A DNA stretch of 64,000 bases. Origin: Luteimonas sp. BLCC-B24 (lineage in GTDB: Bacteria; Pseudomonadota; Gammaproteobacteria; Xanthomonadales; Xanthomonadaceae). The translations under genes and the position numbers were made by a program. The notes under the pieces are model-generated. The model saw only the letters and a program-made list of their open reading frames with translations, did no database searches and was not told the origin of the DNA. Shown piece by piece: positions 25,539 to 33,834 of this stretch. Numbering within the stretch: position 1 is the first letter of the stretch; each line of letters starts with the position of its first letter. The stretch covers positions 496,001 through 560,000 of the forward strand of contig NZ_JAQQGN010000002.1 in NCBI RefSeq assembly GCF_028550595.1, read 5' to 3'.

Positions 25539-27407
25539 TCAGCCGGTGGCGTCCGCGTTGTCGGCGTCGGGCGACACCGGGCGCGCACGCTCCGCGGCAA
25601 TCCACGCATCGATCTTCGCCTCCAGCAGCGGTAGCGGCAGGGCGCCGTCCTTCAGCACCTCGGCATGGAACGCGCGGATGTCGAAGGCGTCGCCGAGTGC
25701 GGCCTCACTGCGCGTGCGCAGCTCCTGGATCTTGAGTTCGCCGATCTTGTAGGCCAGTGCCTGCCCGGGCCAGGCGATGTAGCGCTCGGCCTCGGCGATC
25801 GCGTCGGGCTCGCTGACCGAGGAATTCTCGAACATGTAGTCGAGCACCTGTTGGCGTGACCAGCCCTTGCTGTGCAGGCCGGTGTCGACGACGAGGCGCA
25901 CCGCGCGCCACAGTTCCGCCTGCAGCCGGCCGAAGTCGTCGTAGGGATCGGTGTAGAGGCCGAGCGCCCGGCCGAGGCTTTCGGCGTACAGGCCCCAGCC
26001 TTCGATGTAGGCGGTCTCGCCCCCGAAGCGCCGGAACGCGGGCACGCCTTCGAGTTCCTGCTGCAGCGCGAGCTGGAAGTGGTGGCCGGGAATGGCCTCG
26101 TGCAGAAACAGGCTCTCGGCCTCCCAGCGTTTGCGCGTCGGCAGGTCGAAGGTATTGACGTAGAAGATGCCGGGCCGGCTGCCGTCCTCGCTCGGCGACT
26201 GGTAGGACCCACCGGCCGCCGACTTCGCACGGAAGGCCTCGACCGGACGGATCTCGAAGCCGGCCCTCGGGGTCAGCGAGAACAGCTCGGGCACCCGCGA
26301 CGCGATCCTCTGCTCGATACCGCGATAGTGCGCGAGCAGCTGGTCCTCGGAGCGGAACTCGAACCGGCGGTCGGTCTGCATGTAACGGAAGAAATCCTGC
26401 AGCGTGCCGTCGAACCCGGTCTGCGCCATGATGCCGCGCATCTCGCCGTGGATGCGCGCGACCTCGTCCAGTCCGATCTGGTGGATCGCCTCGGGCATGA
26501 GCTCCGATGTGGTCTGCTGCTTCACTGCGAACGCGTACCAGGCCATGCCGTCGGGCAGGGCGTCCAGGCCCACGCTGTCGCGCGTGTGCGGGAGGTACTC
26601 GTCGGCGATGAAGTCGCGCTGGCGCCGGATCGCGGGCTGCAGCTGCTCGCCGATCAGCGTGCGGAACGCGGCCGCGAGCCGGTCGCGATCGGCGTCGGAA
26701 ACACCGTCGGGCATGCGCGTCATCGGCCCCCAGAACGGGCTTTGCTCCACGTCGTCGACGAGGACGGCATCGAACTGCGGCAGCACTTTCTCCATCACCA
26801 CGCGCGGCTGCACCACGTTGGCCTCGATGCCCGCGCGCATGTTGGCGATCTCGGTGTCGATCAGCACCGGAATGCGCGCCGCGCGGCGCAGCCAGGCCTC
26901 GTAGTCGGCGACGGTCGCGAACGGCTGGGCGTTGGTGCCCGAACCCAGCAGCACCGCATAACTGACCAGACTGCCCATCTGGTTGACCGGCAGCATCCAC
27001 GACGGAAACCGCTCCGCATCGAGCGCGTTGCGCCGTTCCTGGACGAAGATCCGGTAGCTCAGCAGAGCCTGGCCGTCCAGGCCCTCACTGCCGACCGCTT
27101 CGACGGTCTTGAGCCAGCGCTCGTTGAAGGCGCGCACCTGCTCGCGGTATTCGGCGCTGCCGAAATCGGGAAGCTGGTCGTTGTAGCGCGTGTCGCCCTG
27201 GAAGGTGGCCTGCACCGGGTTGAGCTGCAGCAGTTCGTCCCAGTACTCGGCATACAGTGCGTCGAGCCGCTCCGCGCGTGCCTCCGCGTTCTCGGGGGCC
27301 ACCCCTGCCGATGCGGCCGCAGGCGGCGCGGACTCGCGCTGGCACCCGGCCAGCCCTCCGCCGGTGGACACGACCATCGCGAGGGCGAAAACGAGCGGGT
27401 GCTTCAT
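25539..27407 (-). CDS. DUF885-family metallopeptidase-like lipoprotein
   Basis: A 622-residue exported protein starting at ATG 27407. A lipoprotein signal with lipobox LAGC places it in the envelope. The DUF885 fold carries the metal-type motif HEAIPGHH in the C-terminal third, followed by an acidic EGWGLYAE segment that may supply another ligand. It is distantly related to M32/M3-type carboxypeptidase folds, so peptide hydrolysis is the likely reaction, though few members have been assayed. It lies 58 nt downstream of the DUF502 gene on the same strand and may be co-transcribed with it. Confidence 0.9.
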   Translation of the reverse strand: MKHPLVFALAMVVSTGGGLAGCQRESAPPAAASAGVAPENAEARAERLDALYAEYWDELLQLNPVQATFQGDTRYNDQLPDFGSAEYREQVRAFNERWLKTVEAVGSEGLDGQALLSYRIFVQERRNALDAERFPSWMLPVNQMGSLVSYAVLLGSGTNAQPFATVADYEAWLRRAARIPVLIDTEIANMRAGIEANVVQPRVVMEKVLPQFDAVLVDDVEQSPFWGPMTRMPDGVSDADRDRLAAAFRTLIGEQLQPAIRRQRDFIADEYLPHTRDSVGLDALPDGMAWYAFAVKQQTTSELMPEAIHQIGLDEVARIHGEMRGIMAQTGFDGTLQDFFRYMQTDRRFEFRSEDQLLAHYRGIEQRIASRVPELFSLTPRAGFEIRPVEAFRAKSAAGGSYQSPSEDGSRPGIFYVNTFDLPTRKRWEAESLFLHEAIPGHHFQLALQQELEGVPAFRRFGGETAYIEGWGLYAESLGRALGLYTDPYDDFGRLQAELWRAVRLVVDTGLHSKGWSRQQVLDYMFENSSVSEPDAIAEAERYIAWPGQALAYKIGELKIQELRTRSEAALGDAFDIRAFHAEVLKDGALPLPLLEAKIDAWIAAERARPVSPDADNADATG

Positions 27408-27465
27408 GGCGGACTCCACACGGCGGAGTCCCGATGCTGGCGCCTGCGTTGCCTGGCGGCAAGGG

Positions 27466-28140
27466 TCAGAGGCGCGCGGCGTCCGCGGGGGCGCCAAAGG
27501 GAATGGTGTCAGGCGCCACGGCGCCGCCGGAGATGATGAAACTCATCGCCTGGTCGACGGTCCAGTCGGTCGGCGTCATCGCATCCAAGGGCACGATTTC
27601 CAGATATCCGGAGGTCGGGTTCGGCGTCGTCGGCACATACACCGCGGCGAGCTCGCGCCCGGTGCCCTGCTCGCGGATCACCCGGGTGACGAAGCCGACC
27701 GACTTCATGCCCGGATGCGGAAACTCGATCAGCACCACGCGCTGGGTGCCGTCGGGCTTGGTCTGCAGGATGTCGAGCAGCTTGCGTGCGCTGGAATAGA
27801 TCACGTTCGCCAGCGGAATGCGCTGCACCAGCGCCTCCACCCACGCCAGCATGCGCTGGCCGACCACGCGGCGTGCGAGCCAGCCGACGACCAGGATGAG
27901 ACCGATCGTCGCCGCCAGGGCGATCGTCGCCTGCACCGACACCGCATTGATCCAGCCCAGCGAGTTGGGAAACCACGCGGCGATCTGCATCGACAGCGGA
28001 GCCACCCATGGCGTGCTGATCTCCGACAACAGCACGAACACGAATTTGACGACGATCCAGGTCAGCCAGATCGGCAGCAGTGTGAGCAGACCGGTGAGGA
28101 ACAGGCGCTGCAGGCGAACGCCCAGCGAAGGGGGGCTCAT
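27466..28140 (-). CDS. DUF502-family membrane protein
   Basis: A 224-residue inner-membrane protein with two N-terminal transmembrane segments (LFLTGLLTLLPIWLTWIVV and ATIALAATIGLILVVGWLA). They are followed by the conserved cytosolic half with PLANVIYSSARKLLD, VVLIEFPHPGM and VPTTPNPTSG, which define DUF502. Function is unknown; plant and bacterial homologues are linked to membrane trafficking or lipid handling. The ATG at 28140 is preferred over 28170 because only it has a GGA-type ribosome-binding sequence. It stands between the kinase gene and the DUF885 gene on one strand. Confidence 0.92.
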   Translation of the reverse strand: MSPPSLGVRLQRLFLTGLLTLLPIWLTWIVVKFVFVLLSEISTPWVAPLSMQIAAWFPNSLGWINAVSVQATIALAATIGLILVVGWLARRVVGQRMLAWVEALVQRIPLANVIYSSARKLLDILQTKPDGTQRVVLIEFPHPGMKSVGFVTRVIREQGTGRELAAVYVPTTPNPTSGYLEIVPLDAMTPTDWTVDQAMSFIISGGAVAPDTIPFGAPADAARL

Positions 28141-28251
28141 GGGGATCCGGGACGACGGGGGAACGCGCATTCTGCGCGCGGCCGTCGCGGCAGAGAAGTC
28201 GCGCGCCTTTCGCCCCCGCGCGCGGCGGCCGCCACTGCGCGGGCCGGCGGC

Positions 28252-30306
28252 TTAGGGCAGATGCACCACGCGGAATCCGACGTCCTCGTAGCCGCGCCGC
28301 GGATCGAGCGCGCGGCTGTCGAGCGCATCGCGCTTGATCCGTCCCGCAGCGATGCGCTCCTTGCACGCCGCCGCGCAATCGCTCCGCCATTCGGCCGGGC
28401 CGTCGCCGCGCGTCGGCGCACTCGCGCCCTGGGCCACCGAGGCCACCACGATGGACAGCCCGTCGCGCTCGCTGCGCCAGCGGGCGTAGTCGACCGCGTC
28501 GTGCCAGGACACGCAGACCACGGGATCGGACGGCGCCTGCTCGAAACCGGGGTTGTCCCAGGTCCGCGGTGCCACCGCACGCAGCACCGAGCCGCGCGCG
28601 CGACAGGCCGCCGAGGTGTGACCGGTGGCGGCGACGAAGGCGGCGTAGTCGGCCCGGCTGACCGGTGCGTTCGCGATCGCGAACACGCCGTCGGCGGTAC
28701 GGACCACGCGGGCGCCGCCGGGCACCCGCTTCGCCAGCGCCGCCAGATCGGGGATCGCGCGGGCCTGGCGGGTGAGCCGCGTCGTCATCGGCGCGTCCAG
28801 GCCGATGACATCGGCGATCGCCAGGCTGGCCAGCGCCGCGTCCCGGTCGACGTTGCCGGCGGCATCGGTGATGCGGGTTTCGACCGCCTCGGCGACCGCT
28901 GCGCGGAGGCGGCGCAGTGCGTCGCTGTCGCTGCGGCCGGCCGTGTCCGCATAGCGCCGCGCGGCCTGCAGCAGGGCGGTCGCGCTGCGGTCGTCGCCCG
29001 CGACGATCAGGGGGCGTGCACGGGTCGCAACCGCGTCGAACGCCCGGTCGGCCACCGCGGGCGCGCGCAGGTGCTCCGGATCCGCCTCCCACGCGGCCTG
29101 CAGGGACGCGAAGGCGTTCCGGCCGGCCGGCGTCACCAGCTGGCCCGCGCGGACCAGCCGTTCGGCGTCGGCGAGATGACGGTCCGCGTCCGACACCGGC
29201 GCCGCGCGCGGTTCGCCGGCGCTGCCGGACACCGGCGCCGCCGCCGGTTCGCTGCTCGCTCCGCCGGGACCGGGCGCCGCGGTCTGCCCGGCGCCGGCCA
29301 GTGATGCGGCCGCCGAATCGTCCACCGCCCCGGTGTCCCGGGAGACGTTCAGTGCGAGGCCGGCGCCGGCCGCCAGGACCAGCACGATCGGTGCCCAGAC
29401 GACCGGCGGCAGCCGCCGCGACCCTGCGCGCAGCGTGTGCAGCGCGTTCGCGACCACGCGCTCACCGGTGCCTTCACGCTGCGGCACCTCGTCGAGGGCG
29501 CGCAGCATCGCGGCGGCATCGCTGAAGCGGCGGGTGAACGATTTCGCGAGGGCGCGGTCGATGAAGCGCTGCCAGTGGCGAAGCGCCGGTGGCAGGCGGG
29601 GAATCGGGTTCTGGGTGTGGGCCAGCGCCATCGACAGCGCGTCGTCGCCCTTGTAGGGCAGCTCGCCGGTCAGCATTTCCCACGCGAGCACACCCACGCT
29701 GTAGAGGTCGGCGCGGAAATCGACCTGCTGGCCGCGCGCCTGCTCGGGGGCCATGTAGGCGGTGCTGCCGACGGCCAGGCCGACCATCGTCACCCGGGTG
29801 CCGTAGCCACGGCGCAGGGCGATGCCGAAGTCCGCCAGCAGAGGGCGATCGGCTTCGTCGAACAGGACGTTCTCGGCCTTGACGTCGCGATGGATCACGC
29901 CGCGCGCGTGCGCGTAGGCCAGGGCGGACAGCAGGGCGCGCAGCACCTCGCGGATCCGCCGCTGATCACCGGTGAGGTTGCGCTGCCCGAGGTGACCATG
30001 CGGGAGATGCGGCATCGAGTACCAGGGCAGCCCCTGGGCCGTGCGTCCCACCTCGTGGATGCCCACGATGTTCGGATGCTCGAGCCGGGCGATCGTACGC
30101 GCCTCGTTCTCGAAGCGGCGACGGCTGACCTCGTCGGCCAGCGCCTCGGGCAGCATGACCTTGATCGCGACGTCGCGCCCCAGCGAGACCTGGGTGCCGA
30201 GATAGACGGTCGCCATGCCGCCGTGGCCGATCACGCGGGTGATGCGATAGCCCGGGATCTCCGGCAATGGCGCCTTGGCGTCCTGCGCGACGAACGGTTC
30301 CGACAT
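28252..30306 (-). CDS. Membrane Ser/Thr protein kinase with degenerate SUMF1-like extracytoplasmic domain
   Basis: A 684-residue protein with SD sequence AGGGGGAT before its ATG. The cytosolic Hanks-type kinase domain is complete: glycine loop GHGGMATVY (27-35), Lys49, HRDVKAEN with catalytic Asp141, DFG 159-161 and APEQ 186-189. A single transmembrane helix (301-319) is followed by an Ala/Pro-rich linker and a helical region (about 375-500). The C-terminal 130 residues resemble formylglycine-generating-enzyme/SUMF1 domains (NAPVSRADYAAFVAATGH, VVCVSWHDAVDYARW, EDVGFRVV). The central part of that domain and its catalytic cysteines are not recognisable, so it is more likely a binding or sensing module. 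The target is unknown and no phosphatase is adjacent. Confidence 0.92.
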   Translation of the reverse strand: MSEPFVAQDAKAPLPEIPGYRITRVIGHGGMATVYLGTQVSLGRDVAIKVMLPEALADEVSRRRFENEARTIARLEHPNIVGIHEVGRTAQGLPWYSMPHLPHGHLGQRNLTGDQRRIREVLRALLSALAYAHARGVIHRDVKAENVLFDEADRPLLADFGIALRRGYGTRVTMVGLAVGSTAYMAPEQARGQQVDFRADLYSVGVLAWEMLTGELPYKGDDALSMALAHTQNPIPRLPPALRHWQRFIDRALAKSFTRRFSDAAAMLRALDEVPQREGTGERVVANALHTLRAGSRRLPPVVWAPIVLVLAAGAGLALNVSRDTGAVDDSAAASLAGAGQTAAPGPGGASSEPAAAPVSGSAGEPRAAPVSDADRHLADAERLVRAGQLVTPAGRNAFASLQAAWEADPEHLRAPAVADRAFDAVATRARPLIVAGDDRSATALLQAARRYADTAGRSDSDALRRLRAAVAEAVETRITDAAGNVDRDAALASLAIADVIGLDAPMTTRLTRQARAIPDLAALAKRVPGGARVVRTADGVFAIANAPVSRADYAAFVAATGHTSAACRARGSVLRAVAPRTWDNPGFEQAPSDPVVCVSWHDAVDYARWRSERDGLSIVVASVAQGASAPTRGDGPAEWRSDCAAACKERIAAGRIKRDALDSRALDPRRGYEDVGFRVVHLP

Positions 30307-30773
30307 GCATCCCCCTGTGCGGCAGACAGCATACCTAGCGGCCGCACGAAAACGGTGTGATGCCGTTTGCGCTGTGAGGCCGTGCGCCGCGCATCGTGTA
30401 CCCGTGTCGACGACGGACAGGACGGGAGCGCGTCACGACGCATGCGCCGATGCGCCCGGCTGCCCGGGGCTCGGCAGCATCGGCGCGGTCGACGACCCTG
30501 TGCCTATGCGGGCTGCACGACCGGCATGCCGCTCCCGGCGTCGCATGCCGGTGCAGCACGGATCGCGCGCATCGCCCATCGGGGGCGCGGCGTCGTGACC
30601 GAGGTCGCCGGACACGCCGTCCATCGCGGCGGACACCGGCACAGCGTCCCGCGCGCGTCGCGACGCCCGCGCAGGTCGACGCGTGCTGGCGGCGCGTTCG
30701 CACGGGGCAGGTGTGTCGCCGAACGTAGCGGCTGCGCCCGCGCGCATGTGGGAAAGCGGGGCGCTCGCGTGTC
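30307..30773. other. Gene-free stretch upstream of the kinase
   Basis: 467 bp between the kinase start and the DUF4442 stop. It contains Arg-rich open frames on both strands but none with a family signature or good ribosome site. The kinase promoter should lie at about 30320-30360, which is relatively A/T-rich. TATGCT on the minus strand near 30330 is a weak -10 candidate. Confidence 0.5.
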
Positions 30774-31256
30774 CTATCGGGGCGAGCCGGTCGCCGTTTC
30801 CGATTGTGCTGCCCGCCGCTTGCGGCGCACGTAGATCTGCTTGCGCACGCGGGCCACCGGCTCGCCTGCGGCGTCCAGGACGTCGGTGGTGAACCAGTGC
30901 AGGTACTTCGCGCCGTCGGCGGTCGCGTCGCGGATGGTCTGCAGCGTGGCCTCGTCGAGCGCGAACTCCGCGTGCACGGTGCCACGGCCGGGGCGGATGA
31001 ACTCGATCTCGGCGGCCTTGTCCCAGACGACGTGATCGTTTCCGAGCGCGCGCAGGGTCATGATCATCCAGAACGGATCGGTCATCGCGAACAGGTTGCC
31101 GCCGAAATGCGTGCCGACGTAATTGCGGTTGTACCAGCGCTGGCGCAGTTCGACCCGTGCGTGGCGGAAGCCCTCGCCCATCGCGGTGACGCGGATGCCG
31201 GCGAACAGGAACGGCGGCCACAGGTTCATCAACAGGCGGAGGCGTGGCGGCGTCAT
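30774..31256 (-). CDS. DUF4442 hotdog-fold protein (thioesterase-like)
   Basis: A 160-residue protein starting at ATG 31256. The NYVGTHFGGNLFAMTDP segment and later YLHWFTTDVLDAAGEPVARV fit the DUF4442 family, related to PaaI/YiiD-type hotdog thioesterases. Family members have unproven substrates. It ends in a basic tail. In the raw reading frame it is fused to the upstream thioredoxin gene, but only because that gene's stop is bypassed by an apparent 1-nt deletion. The family size and the internal start argue for a separate protein. Confidence 0.82.
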   Translation of the reverse strand: MTPPRLRLLMNLWPPFLFAGIRVTAMGEGFRHARVELRQRWYNRNYVGTHFGGNLFAMTDPFWMIMTLRALGNDHVVWDKAAEIEFIRPGRGTVHAEFALDEATLQTIRDATADGAKYLHWFTTDVLDAAGEPVARVRKQIYVRRKRRAAQSETATGSPR

Positions 31257-31350
31257 GGCAGGCCGGTACGGTGGCGGGGCGCGGATGGTAGCGTGCCCCG
31301 CGGTCCGGACGCGCCCGTGGACGGGCACGTCCGCCGCGATGCGCGGTCGA

Positions 31351-32237
31351 TCAGAACAGCAGCGAGGCCATCCGCCGCGGTAGCGCCCCACCAGCTCGGC
31401 GTCGTCGACGATGCGGAAGGCATCGATCAATGTCCTGCGCGGAAGGCCGTCGTCGAAATCGCGCTCGCGGCGCAGCAACTCGATAAAGGCCTCGAGTGCG
31501 GCCTCGGAATCGCCGGCCCCCAGCCGGTGCACACCGAGCAGGTGGCGGGCGCGCAGGTCGTCGGGGTCGGCATCGAGACGCGCCTGCAGCGCGTCCACAG
31601 GCGGTGCATCCGCCAGCAGCGCGGCGAAGCCGAGGCGCGCGCGCGCCTTGACCGCACGCTCGTCGGTGGACAGGTTGGCGGGCAGGCCGTCGAGCAGGCC
31701 TTCGGCTTCCTTCGCGGCGCCGGTCTGGAGCAGGGCGAGGGCGAGATCGAGCTTGAGTTCGGCCTTGTCGGGCTCGGCCACGATCGCCTCGCGCAGGCGC
31801 GTGACTTCGGCCGCCGGATCCAGCGGCGCGGGCGCCGCGTCCGGAGCCGCGCCTTCGGCCGGTACGATGCCGTGACGCTTCAGGAACTCGCGGACCTCGC
31901 CCTCGGGCAGCGCGCCCGGAAAGCCGTCGACCGGCTGTCCGCCGACCAGCAGGAACACCGTCGGCACCGAGCGGATCTGGAACGCGGCGGCGATCTGCTG
32001 CTCCTTGTCGACATCGACTTTGGCCAGCACGAAGGCCCCGTTGTACTCGGCCGCCAGCTTCTCCAGCACCGGCCCCAACGACTTGCAGGGGCCGCACCAC
32101 TCGGCCCAGAAGTCGATCAGGACCGGGGTGTCCAGCGACTTCTGCAGGACTTCGGTTTCGAATGTCGCCGTGGTCGCGTCGAACACGTGGACGGACGCGG
32201 CGGGCGCGGGAGAGGAGGCTGTAGCGTTGAGGAGCAT
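31351..32237 (-). CDS. cnoX: CnoX-like thioredoxin/TPR co-chaperone, 3' end frameshifted
   Basis: The thioredoxin domain (residues 15-115) keeps a redox-type WCGPCK site, and an all-helical TPR-like domain follows, as in CnoX/YbbN holdase-chaperones that protect proteins from hypochlorite and hand them to GroEL/DnaK. E. coli CnoX ends in a YRRQ-type LYALLY tail. Here the plus-one frame would give ...GRYRRRMASLLF and a stop at 31351, but the actual frame continues as GRYRGGWPRCCS and runs on into the DUF4442 gene, giving one 487-codon frame ending at 30774. Inserting one C in 31374-31379 restores the family end. This is either a real single-base deletion or a sequencing error. The coordinates given are those of the restored gene. 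Confidence 0.85.
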
Positions 32238-32313
32238 GCGGGATTCCGGATTGCGGTCGGGAGCGCCGGAGCGCGATCACCGAAGGATGGCGGCGGTTGC
32301 GCAGGATACAACC

Positions 32314-32354
32314 ATGTCAAAAACAGTTGACATCGCGATGCGACGATGTAAATT
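32314..32354 (+). promoter_or_regulatory. Promoter with palindromic operator for the XRE operon
   Basis: A perfect 7-bp inverted repeat ATGTCAA-N6-TTGACAT (32314-32320 and 32327-32333) contains a consensus -35 TTGACA (32327-32332). With a 16-bp spacer it faces a -10-like TAAATT (32349-32354). A related half-site ATGTAAA and a facing ACAT follow (32346-32360). The stretch is strikingly A/T-rich for this genome. It lies 34-74 bp upstream of the first gene of the operon that encodes its own small XRE regulator, the typical place for an autoregulatory operator. Confidence 0.65.
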
Positions 32355-32387
32355 CCACATGACCTTTAGTCTGATGGAGCAGACATC

Positions 32388-33050
32388 ATGCCCCAATGGG
32401 AATCAGTGCCATCGACCGGCGGCCACGACCTCCGGAGGGAGTCGCCGACGGCGTGGTCGCTGCTCTGGCCGACCGCGGTCTTCACCGGTTTCGGTCTGCT
32501 GTTCGTGGCCCGGGATCCGCTCGTGCGTGGCATCTCGCTCGGGCCGGTGCTGGTGCTGCTGATCAGCGTTGCCGTGCTGGCATGGCGCAGCACGCGGGTG
32601 TTCCCTGGCGGCGAGCGGCCATCGCCCGCTGAAACCGACGCGTGGAACGGCGCCCAGATGTTTCTGGCGGCCGTGATCTTTCTGCAGATGATTGCCGCGG
32701 GGCGCGTGGGCGAGGGCTGGATCACCTGGTGCCTGTTGTTCGCCTACGCCGGCTTAGTGTTGTTTGCACCGGAGATCCGTGCGCGTCGGCTGGCCGCTCA
32801 GGCGCGGCATCGTGGTGTGGTGGTGGACGAGCGTGACGCGGCGATCCAGGCCGTGGCGACGCGTTGGGCCAAACGCACCCTGGAGACGCTGGTCGTTGCA
32901 GGCGCGGCGGCGTACGCGCTGTACGCAGGCCGTTCCGGCACGCTGCCCGATGCGCGCACCGCCATCGCTGCGGTGTTCACCCTGATGTTCGTCGCGAACG
33001 GCGTCGGGCAATGGCGCGCGGCGCTGCTGTACCGGCAGGATCGACGTTGA
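32388..33050 (+). CDS. Hypothetical membrane protein of an XRE operon (DUF2178-like)
   Basis: A 220-residue membrane protein with GGAG 8 nt before its ATG. Six hydrophobic stretches occur in pairs, separated by a polar loop (about residues 133-158) that carries VVDERDAAIQAVATRWAKR. That loop recalls the DERD-type motif of DUF2178-like membrane proteins commonly found beside small XRE regulators. Function is unknown. The next gene starts inside its stop codon (TTGA overlap), so the two are coupled. Confidence 0.8.
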   Translation: MPQWESVPSTGGHDLRRESPTAWSLLWPTAVFTGFGLLFVARDPLVRGISLGPVLVLLISVAVLAWRSTRVFPGGERPSPAETDAWNGAQMFLAAVIFLQMIAAGRVGEGWITWCLLFAYAGLVLFAPEIRARRLAAQARHRGVVVDERDAAIQAVATRWAKRTLETLVVAGAAAYALYAGRSGTLPDARTAIAAVFTLMFVANGVGQWRAALLYRQDRR

Positions 33051-33259
33051 CCGGCACGCCCATCACCAACGAGATCCGGCGTTTGCGCTTCGAGCACGGC
33101 GAAATGACCCAGCAGGCGCTGGCGGATGCCTGCGGCGTCACGCGGCAGACGATCATCGCGTTGGAGGCGGGGCGCTATGCGCCGTCGCTGGAGCTGGCGT
33201 TCCGCATCGCGCGCACGTTCGGTGTCGGCGTCGAGAACGTGTTCCGGTGGGCGGCATGA
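33047..33259 (+). CDS. Small XRE-family HTH transcriptional regulator (YozG-like)
   Basis: A 70-residue DNA-binding protein that is almost all helix-turn-helix: IRRLRFEHGEMTQQALADA, then GVTRQTIIALEAGRYAPSLE and LAFRIARTFGVGVENVF. This is the small YozG-like subgroup. The start is TTG 33047, overlapping the upstream stop and preceded by AGGAT at good spacing; no in-frame ATG fits the family N-terminus. It probably represses its own operon through the palindrome at 32314-32333. Its stop overlaps the next ATG (ATGA). Confidence 0.9.
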   Translation: MTGTPITNEIRRLRFEHGEMTQQALADACGVTRQTIIALEAGRYAPSLELAFRIARTFGVGVENVFRWAA

Positions 33260-33828
33260 CGCGCGCGCGCCTGCTGCCGTGGGTGCTCGGCGCCCACGCC
33301 TGCACACTGTTCGCGGTGCTGGTGTTCGCCGCGATGACCGGTCTGCCGGCACGCGCGCCGCTGGCGCTGCCTGGCGCCGGTGGCATGCCGCTGGCCTGGC
33401 TGTTCAACCTGCTGGCCTGGACAGGGCCCGGGCTGATCGTTGCGGGGGTCGCTTGGCGGCTGCGCGGCGGACTGGGGGCCGAGGCGGGGCGCGTGGCGGG
33501 TATCGCGCTGCAGCTGTGGTGGCTCGCGTCGCTGGCCTTCGCGGCCCAAGGGCTGCTGCCACTGGATATCGACGAGCTCGATGCCGGTGCCAGCCGCTGG
33601 CATGCGCTGGTGTGGATGGTGTGGAACCTCGCCTTCGTCGCCGCGGCGCTGCTGGCCGGCTTGGCACTGCCGGCGGTGCGCCTGCCGAGTCTGGGGCTGT
33701 GCGCGCTCGTCGCGCTGGGCCTGCTGGTGCCCGGCGCGTTCGGCGCGGGTATCGGCGAACGCGTGGTCCTCGCCTGCTGGTGGCTGTGGACCGCGCTGCT
33801 GGCGTGGCGGCTGCCACGCCGGCGCTGA
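33256..33828 (+). CDS. Hypothetical multi-pass membrane protein of the XRE operon
   Basis: A 190-residue protein with about five hydrophobic segments across its length and almost no soluble part. Its ATG overlaps the stop of the XRE gene (ATGA). I recognise no family. It ends only 6 bp from the convergent amidohydrolase gene, with no terminator between. As third member of the coupled unit it may form a complex with the first membrane protein, but nothing in the sequence proves it. Confidence 0.75.
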   Translation: MTRARLLPWVLGAHACTLFAVLVFAAMTGLPARAPLALPGAGGMPLAWLFNLLAWTGPGLIVAGVAWRLRGGLGAEAGRVAGIALQLWWLASLAFAAQGLLPLDIDELDAGASRWHALVWMVWNLAFVAAALLAGLALPAVRLPSLGLCALVALGLLVPGAFGAGIGERVVLACWWLWTALLAWRLPRRR

Positions 33829-33834
33829 CGGCGA

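Noticed and set aside
30774-32237. A genuine thioredoxin-DUF4442 fusion protein
   Set aside because: The normal CnoX end and stop occur one frame over and the DUF4442 part has its own start. I treat it as a frameshift, though reads are needed to decide.
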